A stretch of 64,000 nucleotides of DNA. Origin: a virus. The stretch is taken from the IMG/VR virus record IMGVR_UViG_3300047510_003155, positions 1 through 64,000 of that record. One strand, given 5' to 3'. The position numbers were made by a program, and so were the translations under genes. Under the pieces are notes generated by a model that did no database searches, had not been told where the DNA came from, and saw only the letters and a program-made list of their open reading frames with translations. Positions 57,255-64,000 of the stretch are shown piece by piece; the stretch's first letter is position 1, and every line of letters starts with the position of its first letter.

Positions 57255-59126
57255 ATGTCTGATGTAACTACAGGATCTGCTTTTAATCCTCAATTCTTTA
57301 TGAATCCTCCTTGGTGGATTGGAAGAGTTGAGGATAAAGAAGTATGGAAAGATAATATTAAAGGTGAAACTTTTAATAGTGTAGCAGAAATAAAGGGTTG
57401 GGGTCAAAGATATAAAGTAAGAGTTTTTAATTGGCACACTGGGGATGTAAATAAACTTCAACCAGATCAAGTTGCATTTTGTCAGGTTTTGATGCCGGTA
57501 ACTGCTGGTTCCGGGCATGGTGGAGCATCAATTACTCCTGCTATCGAATCTGGATCCGTGGTATTCGGGTTCTTTATGGATGGAATGGCAGGACAGGAAG
57601 GATATATTGTAGGACTTCTTGGAAACTCTAACAATAATGTCCCCAAAGAAAGAGCAGAACCTGCACCAAATCAACCAACAACAACTGTTCCTCCAACATC
57701 AACAACCGGAGGAAAACCAACACCAACTGTAGTCAATCCACCTACACCACCAACAGGTCCTGGTAGTTTAGCAACTAAACCAGTACCCGACAATGTAGAC
57801 CAACTGAGTACAGACCAATTAAAAAAACTTTTAGATCCATCTAAGACTCCATCTTCTGCAGTTTTTAAAGCAGCATCGGAGGCAAGGCAAAAAGCAAAAG
57901 CAGCAGGACTCCCTACAAATGAAGTTGAAAGACTGGTTCTTGCAGCAACAGTAAAAGCATCAAGACAACCAGGTGCTGATGCTGGTGGAAGTGCAAATTG
58001 CAATAAAGGATATCAACAGTTTAATAATACCTATACTGATGGGAGTCCTCAAACTGCAGCAAAAGTTCCTGACGATAGAATCATTGGAGGAACTCCTTTA
58101 TCAACTATCGAAGCACTTCATATTGGGGTTAAGTCACAAGACCAGCACGATAAGTCCAGTAAAATAAAAATTCCTTTACTTGATGTCACTAAAAAGAATA
58201 ATAGTGATATGAAAGGAATTCAACGTACTATGAAAAATTTAATTAATAGTGTAGAAGAACTTAAAAAGACTTACAATCAAGTCTCTGCTTTTGCATCTGA
58301 TGTAACTGAATTTTCTAGTCAAATTCAAAATGAAATTAGTGGAGCTGTTACAGAACTTTCTGGATTTACTAAAAATATAATGGGAGGTATTCGTGCCTAT
58401 ACACTAACCAAACTTTCTGATGCTACTAAAAAAGTAACACCCAATCTTTTCCCATCAGAAATACCTAGGTTCTATAGAAAAGTGGAAAAAGGGATAAAAT
58501 CTTTAAATTGTGCTTTTAATAAAATTACTTCTAATATGCCTAATTTATTGAATTCTATTATTAAAGATACTTTAGATAATATGATTAATACTCCTTTGTG
58601 TGCTATTGAAAGTATGGTTTCTAATATTTTAGATAATGTTCTGAATGAAGTTACTGGAATTATGGATGATGTTTTTTCAACATTTAATTCTACACTTGGA
58701 TCTATTGCTGGTACTTTAGGCGCGGCAGGTGGCGCAATCAATCAAGCAGGGGGTGTTCTGGGTTCTGTCAGTGGGGCTTTAGATTCTATTGGTGGTATTG
58801 GTGGAAATATGTTTAATTCTCTGGAATATGTAAATGGAATTAAGCAATTCTTTGCTTGCGATGATATAGAAAGTCCAGTAAAATATAATGAATTGGCTTA
58901 CGGATATCCTGCTCTTCCTGGTGGAGATGCTTCACCAGTTCCAGGTGCCGCAAATGAATCTCCTACAGGTAAGGGTGCAGTTGCTTCTCAAGCACCTTCT
59001 GGAAATATTGTAAATAGTAGAAGCACCACTGTTACTCCAACTGCTCCAACTGCCCCAAAGATAAGAGAACAGATACAAAGTCCGGAGGATGATAACAGTG
59101 GAACATCGACATTTACTTTATTCTAA
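57255..59126 (+). CDS. 5: Baseplate hub gp5-like protein (OB-fold, no lysozyme)
   Basis: 623 aa. N-terminal gp5-type OB fold: WWIGRVEDKEVWKDN, GWGQRYKVRVFNWHTGDVNKLQPDQVAFCQVLMPVTAGSGHGG, GSVVFGFFMDGMAGQEGYIVGLLG. T4 gp5 continues with lysozyme and a beta-helix; here residues 130-620 are a Pro/Thr linker, then helices, and a Gly-rich segment. Lysozyme and needle parts are in other genes. Confidence 0.8.
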   Translation: MSDVTTGSAFNPQFFMNPPWWIGRVEDKEVWKDNIKGETFNSVAEIKGWGQRYKVRVFNWHTGDVNKLQPDQVAFCQVLMPVTAGSGHGGASITPAIESGSVVFGFFMDGMAGQEGYIVGLLGNSNNNVPKERAEPAPNQPTTTVPPTSTTGGKPTPTVVNPPTPPTGPGSLATKPVPDNVDQLSTDQLKKLLDPSKTPSSAVFKAASEARQKAKAAGLPTNEVERLVLAATVKASRQPGADAGGSANCNKGYQQFNNTYTDGSPQTAAKVPDDRIIGGTPLSTIEALHIGVKSQDQHDKSSKIKIPLLDVTKKNNSDMKGIQRTMKNLINSVEELKKTYNQVSAFASDVTEFSSQIQNEISGAVTELSGFTKNIMGGIRAYTLTKLSDATKKVTPNLFPSEIPRFYRKVEKGIKSLNCAFNKITSNMPNLLNSIIKDTLDNMINTPLCAIESMVSNILDNVLNEVTGIMDDVFSTFNSTLGSIAGTLGAAGGAINQAGGVLGSVSGALDSIGGIGGNMFNSLEYVNGIKQFFACDDIESPVKYNELAYGYPALPGGDASPVPGAANESPTGKGAVASQAPSGNIVNSRSTTVTPTAPTAPKIREQIQSPEDDNSGTSTFTLF

Positions 59127-59128
59127 TT

Positions 59129-60283
59129 ATGTTTTCTAGAAATATTCCTCAAGATACTGCTATTAAGGTTGCTTTCTTTGATGATGATGGGAAGAAAGTA
59201 GGTGGATTAACTGTCGAAGAAGCTAATAGAGTTCATCAGATAGATCCTACAAAACTATTTTACTTTCAAAATGGTGATGGAACTGAAGAAGAACTTACAA
59301 TAGTAGAAGTCAATCAATTAACTCCAGAAAAAGATTTACTTCCAACAACTTCTGATTGTCCTACACAACCTCAAGTTTGTGGGCCACCATTGGTTAAGTT
59401 TTTTGGGGGTGGGGCTGGATTTGGTGCTGCTGCGAATGCTGTGATTAGTCCAATCTCATCTTCTGTAATTGGATTTGATATTGTAAATCCGGGAAAGGGA
59501 TTTGAATCACCTCCAAATGCAGAGTTAATTGATAACTGTGGTAAAGGTGCTGGAGGAAATCTTACTGTAAATATGAATTCCGATGGTAAGTCGGTTAAAA
59601 ATATAACTATCAATGCACCTGGTGATGGATATCTTGCTGCTCCTGATGGCAGTCTAGGTGGAAATGAGAGAGTATGGAAAGAACCTGATGAGGGTTATGT
59701 CAGAACTCCAATTAGTGGATATCACGTCGTTCAACCTTTAAGGCCTATAGGAGTAAAATCGGGAAGTACTTATTATCCACCAAATGGTTCACCGAGAGTT
59801 CTGGAACGAGATGAGGTCATTACCTTACCATTAGTTCCAGTAAAACCAAAAGATCCTACATCATTTGGAACACCATATTCGGTTATTCTTTGCATTGAAG
59901 AGATAAAGGTTTTAGATCAAGGATTTGGTTATAGACCTGGAGATGAACTAATTATCACTCCTGATAATGGAACTAAAACCGAATTAGTAATCAATGAGTT
60001 TGGGAGTATTACCTCAGTAAAAATTATTCAAGGTGGATGTGGATATGATGATTTGCCTGAAATTAGAACAAATTCTCCTACAGGATTTAATGCTACATTT
60101 AGTCCAATCTTTAAGGTTACACGAATTGATCCAACTAAGCCAATAGAATCTCAGGTTTCTCCCGTTACACCTTCTACAACAGTGGAACAAATAAGTGTTG
60201 TTCCTCAAGAAGTTCGTTTAGTGACAGTTATTGATTGTGTAGGTAAAATTCCACAAACAAGTACTTTTAATGTGCCGAGGTAA
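59129..60283 (+). CDS. Virion structural protein, 384 aa
   Basis: Beta-rich, with repeats of the form Y/V-N-P-G-x-G-F/Y (VNPGKGFESPP, INAPGDGYLAAP, LDQGFGYRPGDE, IIQGGCGYDDLPEI) spaced about 60-100 aa, as in needle or fibre domains. Sits after gp5. No family name. Confidence 0.7.
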   Translation: MFSRNIPQDTAIKVAFFDDDGKKVGGLTVEEANRVHQIDPTKLFYFQNGDGTEEELTIVEVNQLTPEKDLLPTTSDCPTQPQVCGPPLVKFFGGGAGFGAAANAVISPISSSVIGFDIVNPGKGFESPPNAELIDNCGKGAGGNLTVNMNSDGKSVKNITINAPGDGYLAAPDGSLGGNERVWKEPDEGYVRTPISGYHVVQPLRPIGVKSGSTYYPPNGSPRVLERDEVITLPLVPVKPKDPTSFGTPYSVILCIEEIKVLDQGFGYRPGDELIITPDNGTKTELVINEFGSITSVKIIQGGCGYDDLPEIRTNSPTGFNATFSPIFKVTRIDPTKPIESQVSPVTPSTTVEQISVVPQEVRLVTVIDCVGKIPQTSTFNVPR

Positions 60284-60288
60284 TTAAA

Positions 60289-60885
60289 ATGGGAAAATCT
60301 TTAAATTTAGAAACAAAAGATATAAGAACTAAAGATGGAAATTTGAGGTTAGGTCATATTCACCTGGACCAAGTAAAGTCATCGATTATGATGCAGGGTC
60401 AGGGTGGATTGGAGTATATTACCATAGACCAAACTGCACCTAGAAATGGATGGATTACGTCGAGGTGCAGGGGAAGATATCAAGTTATTTGCGGAGATAA
60501 TATTCCTGATGGTGATGTAGCAATGTATCTTAATTCTTGCGGTGACAAAGGATTAAGTAGAGGAAATATTGAGATCATTACAAAGGGAGTATTTAAAGTT
60601 AATGCAAGAGATATTCAATTGATTGCCACTGGAACTGATAATAGTACTGGAAGAATAACATTACAATCAAATGAAGAAATTAAGTTAAAGTCAAAACAAA
60701 TTAATCTCAATGCTGAAGAAGCAATGAGTTTGTTTTCTGATGGGGAACTAAATACTACAGCAAAAAATATTATGAAAATGACTGCAGGAGCATTTCAAAA
60801 ATTGAGTACATCAAGTTCATTAAAACCTCCTGTACTTTCTATCAATCCAAGAGCACTTGGATCTGTAAAACCTGGATCAATTTAA
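60289..60885 (+). CDS. gp5-C-like beta-helix needle protein
   Basis: 198 aa. NIEIITKGVFKVNARDIQLIATGTDN and RITLQSNEEIKLKSKQINLNAEE are the alternating strands of a triple beta-helix (VgrG/gp5 C-terminal type). Likely the spike tip fused to gp5 in T4 but separate here. Confidence 0.65.
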   Translation: MGKSLNLETKDIRTKDGNLRLGHIHLDQVKSSIMMQGQGGLEYITIDQTAPRNGWITSRCRGRYQVICGDNIPDGDVAMYLNSCGDKGLSRGNIEIITKGVFKVNARDIQLIATGTDNSTGRITLQSNEEIKLKSKQINLNAEEAMSLFSDGELNTTAKNIMKMTAGAFQKLSTSSSLKPPVLSINPRALGSVKPGSI

Positions 60886-60900
60886 TAAGGAGATATACTT

Positions 60901-61602
60901 ATGTCGTCATTCAGTGATTCTGAATATATTCAAAGATGTTTTATTGCAAAGGATGAAGTAAAACCAGAATCTTTAGGTAGAGGTGCAGCTGCAATTCGTG
61001 GTTCTTCATATCTCCAAGGACCAGTTCATGGAGGAGATGATGAAGAATACAATGATATAAAAGCAACTATGATGCTTGCTCCTCTTGAAAATAGTGATAC
61101 TGTCAAACCTTTATATTCTTTATGGCTTCGTTTTTATGCTAGAATACAAAGTTATTTGAGAGTCGATATTTTAATTAAAACTAAGTTTCTTCGTGCCTTT
61201 AGAATTCGTACTACTAAACTTCGTGCAGTTGAGATTAAAACTGTAATTCTGAGAGCAAGTATCAAAAACTTTCAGATACCTCATCCCCTCAAAAAGGATA
61301 AAGATCTGGTTCACTCTTGTTTAGAAGGACCAGAAAACGGGGTTTATTTCAGGGGTAGATTGAGAAATAAAAATGTAATTGACCTTCCCGACTATTGGAC
61401 TGAACTAGTACATGAAAATAGTATCACAGTTCAATTACAACCAATCGGAGCACATCAAGATATAATTATAAAAAGAATAGGAGAAAATCAAATACATTTA
61501 CAATCTAGAGGTGGAATGCCTATAGATTGCTTTTATCATGTTTATGGTGAAAGAAAAGATGTTGAAAAATTAAAAATTGAGGTAGATAAGGAAAATGGAT
61601 AA
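60901..61602 (+). CDS. Virion structural protein, 233 aa
   Basis: GGAG ribosome site. Repeated L-R-A-F/V-x-I-R/K-T strands at about 95-120, then DLVHSCLEGPENGVYFRGRLRNKNVIDLPDYWTELVHENSITVQLQPIGAHQDIIIKRIGENQIHLQSRGG, a domain recurrent at the end of cyanophage tail fibres. Overlaps the next gene by 8 nt. Confidence 0.72.
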   Translation: MSSFSDSEYIQRCFIAKDEVKPESLGRGAAAIRGSSYLQGPVHGGDDEEYNDIKATMMLAPLENSDTVKPLYSLWLRFYARIQSYLRVDILIKTKFLRAFRIRTTKLRAVEIKTVILRASIKNFQIPHPLKKDKDLVHSCLEGPENGVYFRGRLRNKNVIDLPDYWTELVHENSITVQLQPIGAHQDIIIKRIGENQIHLQSRGGMPIDCFYHVYGERKDVEKLKIEVDKENG

Positions 61603-62665
61603 GGATAATCAATTTGAAGATAAGTTTGATGAGAGTACTTATTATAAGGTTTCTGAAGACACTGTACTATTAAATAATCTTTGGACCAATGCTGTAAAGA
61701 CAAGTGGATCTTTCGTAGGAATTCCTAACTCTGGATTGAATTCTTTTGATGATAATGATTATCTGAGTCAAGATTACCTTGATAATAATAATTTTAGTCC
61801 AGAATTATACAATCGAGATGATCTTGCGAACATGAATTTCTTTAGGGATGATAATGTATCAATGGTTCTATATAATAATCCATTTGATTACATAAATTTA
61901 CGTCTTGAAAAATCAGATACAAATTATGTAAAACTGGAAAAAATCCAAACAAGTATTGTTTCTCCTGGAATTACAAGCAGTAATATAGCAATAGCTTCTT
62001 CTGATATAAAAAGTATACTTTCATATTCTATTCTTCCTGTCGATGTTTTTACTTTTAATGTAAATACTCTTAATGTTGGGTATACTACTGCTTATAATAC
62101 TATAGTTGGATATGGAACAACGAGTGTTGTTGGGTATAGTAGTATTACTTTTGGTAGAGGAGATACAAATGTTTTTGGTGATTTTACTGTCAATGTAAAT
62201 CAATTTACCGTAGATTCTTCAACTGGAGATACTTATGTTAATGGAGATTTAGTAGTAAATGCAAATAAATTTGGAGTAGATTCTGTTACCGGAGATGCAT
62301 ATATTGATGGAAATCTTGAGATAAATGGATGCTTGAATGTCACTGAATTTTGTGACTATACTTGGTTAAATACGTATCTAAGTTCTTCTCCAGTTGGTGT
62401 TAGTACTCTACTGGTTGGAGTTGCTGGAACTACAATTATTACGACTGCTGATGGTCTTGTCGGCATCGGAACAACAGTTCCTCAAGCAAAACTTCATGTT
62501 GTTGGCAATACTCTAATCACTGGTATTGCTACTGTTGGATTGGGAACCACTTCCTCACCAGCAAATTCTCAACTTTCTTTTGATCTTACAAGTAACACTA
62601 ACTTGAGGATAAGAGTAAGAGGAACTGATGGTGTTATGAGGACTGCAAATATTACTCTGACATAA
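61595..62665 (+). CDS. Tail fibre-like structural protein, 356 aa
   Basis: Acidic, Asn/Asp-rich first half; then repeats of NVNQFTVDSSTGDTYVNGDL and NANKFGVDSVTGDAYIDGNL followed by NGCLNVTEF, and GLVGIGTTVPQAKLHVVGN before the end: the pattern of phage fibre chaperone-type beta repeats. Host-recognition or neck whisker role is likely. Confidence 0.72.
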   Translation: MDKDNQFEDKFDESTYYKVSEDTVLLNNLWTNAVKTSGSFVGIPNSGLNSFDDNDYLSQDYLDNNNFSPELYNRDDLANMNFFRDDNVSMVLYNNPFDYINLRLEKSDTNYVKLEKIQTSIVSPGITSSNIAIASSDIKSILSYSILPVDVFTFNVNTLNVGYTTAYNTIVGYGTTSVVGYSSITFGRGDTNVFGDFTVNVNQFTVDSSTGDTYVNGDLVVNANKFGVDSVTGDAYIDGNLEINGCLNVTEFCDYTWLNTYLSSSPVGVSTLLVGVAGTTIITTADGLVGIGTTVPQAKLHVVGNTLITGIATVGLGTTSSPANSQLSFDLTSNTNLRIRVRGTDGVMRTANITLT

Positions 62666-62668
62666 CCC

Positions 62669-62697
62669 TTGACGCCAGCCCCCTACCGTGCTATGAT
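62669..62697 (+). promoter_or_regulatory. Promoter after tail module
   Basis: TTGACG 62669-62674, 17 bp, TATGAT 62692-62697; starts 3 nt after the fibre stop. Confidence 0.8.
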
Positions 62698-62723
62698 ACT
62701 TGGGTAATCACGGAACGAACCGA

Positions 62724-62906
62724 ATGCAAGATGAGTACCTGACGCGATGTGTCGTTGATCCAATTAAACGAACCGTGTATCTTTACTCCAGTGAGGGGTC
62801 AGAACGTGAAGTGGTCTGTGATACGGTTGATGAGTTTATGAACGTGCTAGAATTCGTACGTTCGACGGTGGATGAGAAAACACTTTCATACGCAAATCCA
62901 CTTTAA
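62724..62906 (+). CDS. Conserved small cyanophage protein, 60 aa
   Basis: ATG 62724 (MQDEYLTRCVVDPIKRTVYL); the frame upstream includes the promoter. YLYSSEGSEREVVCDTVDEFMNVLEFVRSTVDE: a beta-hairpin then a helix. Frequent in T4-like cyanophages, unknown role. Confidence 0.75.
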   Translation: MQDEYLTRCVVDPIKRTVYLYSSEGSEREVVCDTVDEFMNVLEFVRSTVDEKTLSYANPL

Positions 62907-62964
62907 GTTTCATTTAGGGTGGAAAAATTTTCCCGGTAAAAATTGCCCTTATTACTTTTTTCAA

Positions 62965-63144
62965 ATGCGTCCAGAAACAAGAGAATCAATGGAAATGCTG
63001 TTCTCAGCAAAATGGAATGTTCCAAAAGCAGCAGCAAACTGTAATCTTACAAACAAAGAAATGAAGATTACGTTTAATGAATACTGCACTTTACATCCTC
63101 CGACTTATACGGTAGAATCTGATAGTCAACTCAGTCTTCTCTGA
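62965..63144 (+). CDS. Conserved small cyanophage protein, 59 aa
   Basis: ATG 62965: MRPETRESMEMLFSAKWNVP, then KAAANCNLTNKEMKITFNEYC. Helix-turn-helix-like: could be a small DNA-binding protein. The longer frame from 62872 lacks support. Confidence 0.75.
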   Translation: MRPETRESMEMLFSAKWNVPKAAANCNLTNKEMKITFNEYCTLHPPTYTVESDSQLSLL

Positions 63145-63153
63145 GTTTTTTAT

Positions 63154-63237
63154 GGGCGTGTGACGTAATTGGTAGCCGTACCGAACTTAAAATTCGTTGG
63201 GAGTAATCCCGTGGGGGTTCGAGTCCCCCCATGCCCA
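63154..63237 (+). tRNA. tRNA-Leu (UAA)
   Basis: 84 nt. Acceptor GGGCGTG / CATGCCC (one G-U), anticodon stem CGAA/TTCG with loop CTTAAAA (anticodon UAA), long variable arm GGGA-GTAA-TCCC, T arm GGGGG/CCCCC. Discriminator A; no CCA. Reads UUA, a common codon in the AT-rich phage. Confidence 0.95.
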
Positions 63238-63257
63238 TTAGAGGTTATAAACGACTT

Positions 63258-63264
63258 CTAAATA
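63258..63264 (+). promoter_or_regulatory. Late-promoter-like CTAAATA
   Basis: 32 nt before ATG 63290. Confidence 0.45.
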
Positions 63265-63289
63265 AAACAAAAGTATAAGGAACTATTCT

Positions 63290-63559
63290 ATGAAATACAG
63301 AATAGATGCCAGATATGTTTGGTACAACAGAGGAACACAACTTGTTCTGATGTATTTCATACAAAGTTTACCTTTTACTTTTGACGATGTTCCTGATAGT
63401 TACATTTACGATCCGGAAGTCCTTGAATGTGCAGACAACGAAAGACGATTTGAACCAGAGGATTTATATCAAGCATCTTACTATCTTATGATGGAAGAAT
63501 GTCATCCTCTGATGTTTGAAGTCGATCTGGAAAATCCAGAAATGATGCCTGCAGATTAA
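63290..63559 (+). CDS. Hypothetical, 89 aa
   Basis: MKYRIDARYVWYNRGTQLVL, PFTFDDVPDSYIYDPEVLECADNERRFEPEDLYQASYYLMMEE. Acidic, aromatic. Between two tRNAs. Unknown. Confidence 0.7.
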   Translation: MKYRIDARYVWYNRGTQLVLMYFIQSLPFTFDDVPDSYIYDPEVLECADNERRFEPEDLYQASYYLMMEECHPLMFEVDLENPEMMPAD

Positions 63560-63560
63560 T

Positions 63561-63632
63561 GCCCTTGTAGCTCAGTGGTAGAGCAATGGTTTTGTAAACC
63601 ATTTGTCGCAAGTTCGACTCTTGTCGGGGGCT
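63561..63632 (+). tRNA. tRNA-Thr (UGU)
   Basis: 72 nt. Acceptor GCCCTTG / CGGGGGC with two G-U pairs, D arm GCTC/GAGC, anticodon stem ATGGT/ACCAT with loop TTTGTAA (UGU), T arm GCAAG/CTTGT. No encoded CCA. One base after the previous stop. Confidence 0.94.
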
Positions 63633-63652
63633 CTTAAAACCTAAGTTTTAAA

Positions 63653-63823
63653 ATGAAGATAAATCTCTGGTACTGCAAAGATATGCAACAATGGCGTTGG
63701 ACTCTTACCGACGACTCAAGACCTATTCTTAAGCAAGAATCAGGTCAGCAACCAGATCTTCGTACAGCAATGAATGACGTTGCAAATACCGTAGAATATA
63801 TGATGAAATCCTCACAAGAATGA
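63653..63823 (+). CDS. Small hypothetical, 56 aa
   Basis: MKINLWYCKDMQQWRWTLTD, then helix LRTAMNDVANTVEYMMKSS. Resembles small phage proteins next to tRNA clusters. ATGA overlap with the next gene. Confidence 0.68.
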   Translation: MKINLWYCKDMQQWRWTLTDDSRPILKQESGQQPDLRTAMNDVANTVEYMMKSSQE

Positions 63824-64000
63824 GTAAAAATACTCAGTACTTTATAGATAGAGTAGGTAAAGAAGAAATCAAAAATCTTCTTTATACCTATCATTATCTT
63901 AAAGACGAATCAAAAGATTTTAAAAGTGGGAATAATTACGGTCTTTTCCGATCATCTGTTACTGATGTCCTTCATATTGATAAGTGCTTGGGTTGTTGTG
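63820..64000 (+). CDS. Truncated gene, possible GNAT/Mom-like protein
   Basis: Open to the window end (60 codons). IKNLLYTYHYLKDESKDFKS then GNNYGLFRSSVTDVLHI. The YHY...NYGLF arrangement recalls Mom/GNAT-type DNA-modification proteins of phages, but without the rest this is a weak guess. ATGA start overlap with the previous gene. Confidence 0.4.
   Translation, partial: MSKNTQYFIDRVGKEEIKNLLYTYHYLKDESKDFKSGNNYGLFRSSVTDVLHIDKCLGCC

Overview
The window is a contiguous piece of a large T4-like (Straboviridae/Kyanoviridae-type) cyanophage genome that infects marine picocyanobacteria, most likely Synechococcus. The evidence is photosystem II genes psbA and psbD, high-light-inducible (hli) genes, plastoquinol terminal oxidase, talC/zwf/gnd, phoH, speD, and T4-type genes 32, 33, 59, 53, 48, 4, 54, 26, 51, 27 and 5. 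DNA is AT-rich and densely packed, with many 1-20 bp gene overlaps.

Layout. 1-1.65 kb: left-truncated HNH endonuclease overlapping a CAU tRNA, then small genes and a stem-loop-rich gap. 1.67-18.64 kb: a 20-gene surface-glycan cassette on the + strand: GDP-mannose 4,6-dehydratase, GDP-fucose (or GDP-colitose) synthase, a ColD/RfbH-type 3-dehydratase with His in place of the PLP lysine, GDP-mannose 3,5-epimerase, a UDP-sugar dehydrogenase, a PMI-type cupin, NAD synthetase, methyltransferases, and glycosyltransferases of GT10, GT11, GT25 and GT-A type. 18.6-22.9 kb: SLH-domain porin, two hli genes, peroxiredoxin, and a C39 peptidase/GH24 lysozyme pair that appears to be joined by a -1 programmed frameshift. 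22.9-24.9 kb: EPD-repeat protein, then a leftward group with SNase. 24.9-29.96 kb: psbA, endonuclease VII-like gene, thioredoxin, psbD, HNH gene and small genes. 30.0-33.4 kb (minus): tyrosine-rich proteins, C1 papain-like peptidase, collagen-like protein, helical protein with a long structured leader. 33.5-37.0 kb: talC-PTOX-zwf-gnd pentose-phosphate/electron-flow operon. 37.0-45.25 kb: redox and conserved cyanophage genes, speD, a glutamine riboswitch with a DUF4278/PirA-like peptide, thyX, phoH, RecB-like nuclease, gp33, gp59, gp32. 45.25-62.7 kb: baseplate/tail module. 62.7-64 kb: small genes, tRNA-Leu(UAA), tRNA-Thr(UGU), and a truncated gene.

Regulation is unusually legible. At least 16 promoters carry a -35, exactly 17 bp, and a -10 (host sigma-70 type). 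A T4-late-like octamer (A/T)ATAAATA or CTAAATA sits 30-37 nt before the start codon of ten genes. The porin, psbA and psbD promoters fuse both elements. Several intrinsic terminators are physically merged with a promoter, and the gp32 terminator lies inside the opposing gp53 coding sequence.

How it works together: host D1/D2, Hli and PTOX keep light reactions running; TalC/Zwf/Gnd shift carbon to NADPH and pentoses for dNTPs (with ThyX); the riboswitch-PirA-like unit probably senses glutamine; the glycan cassette likely remodels host LPS or decorates virions; the C39-lysozyme pair is the endolysin candidate. All functions are inferred from sequence reading; no searches were run.
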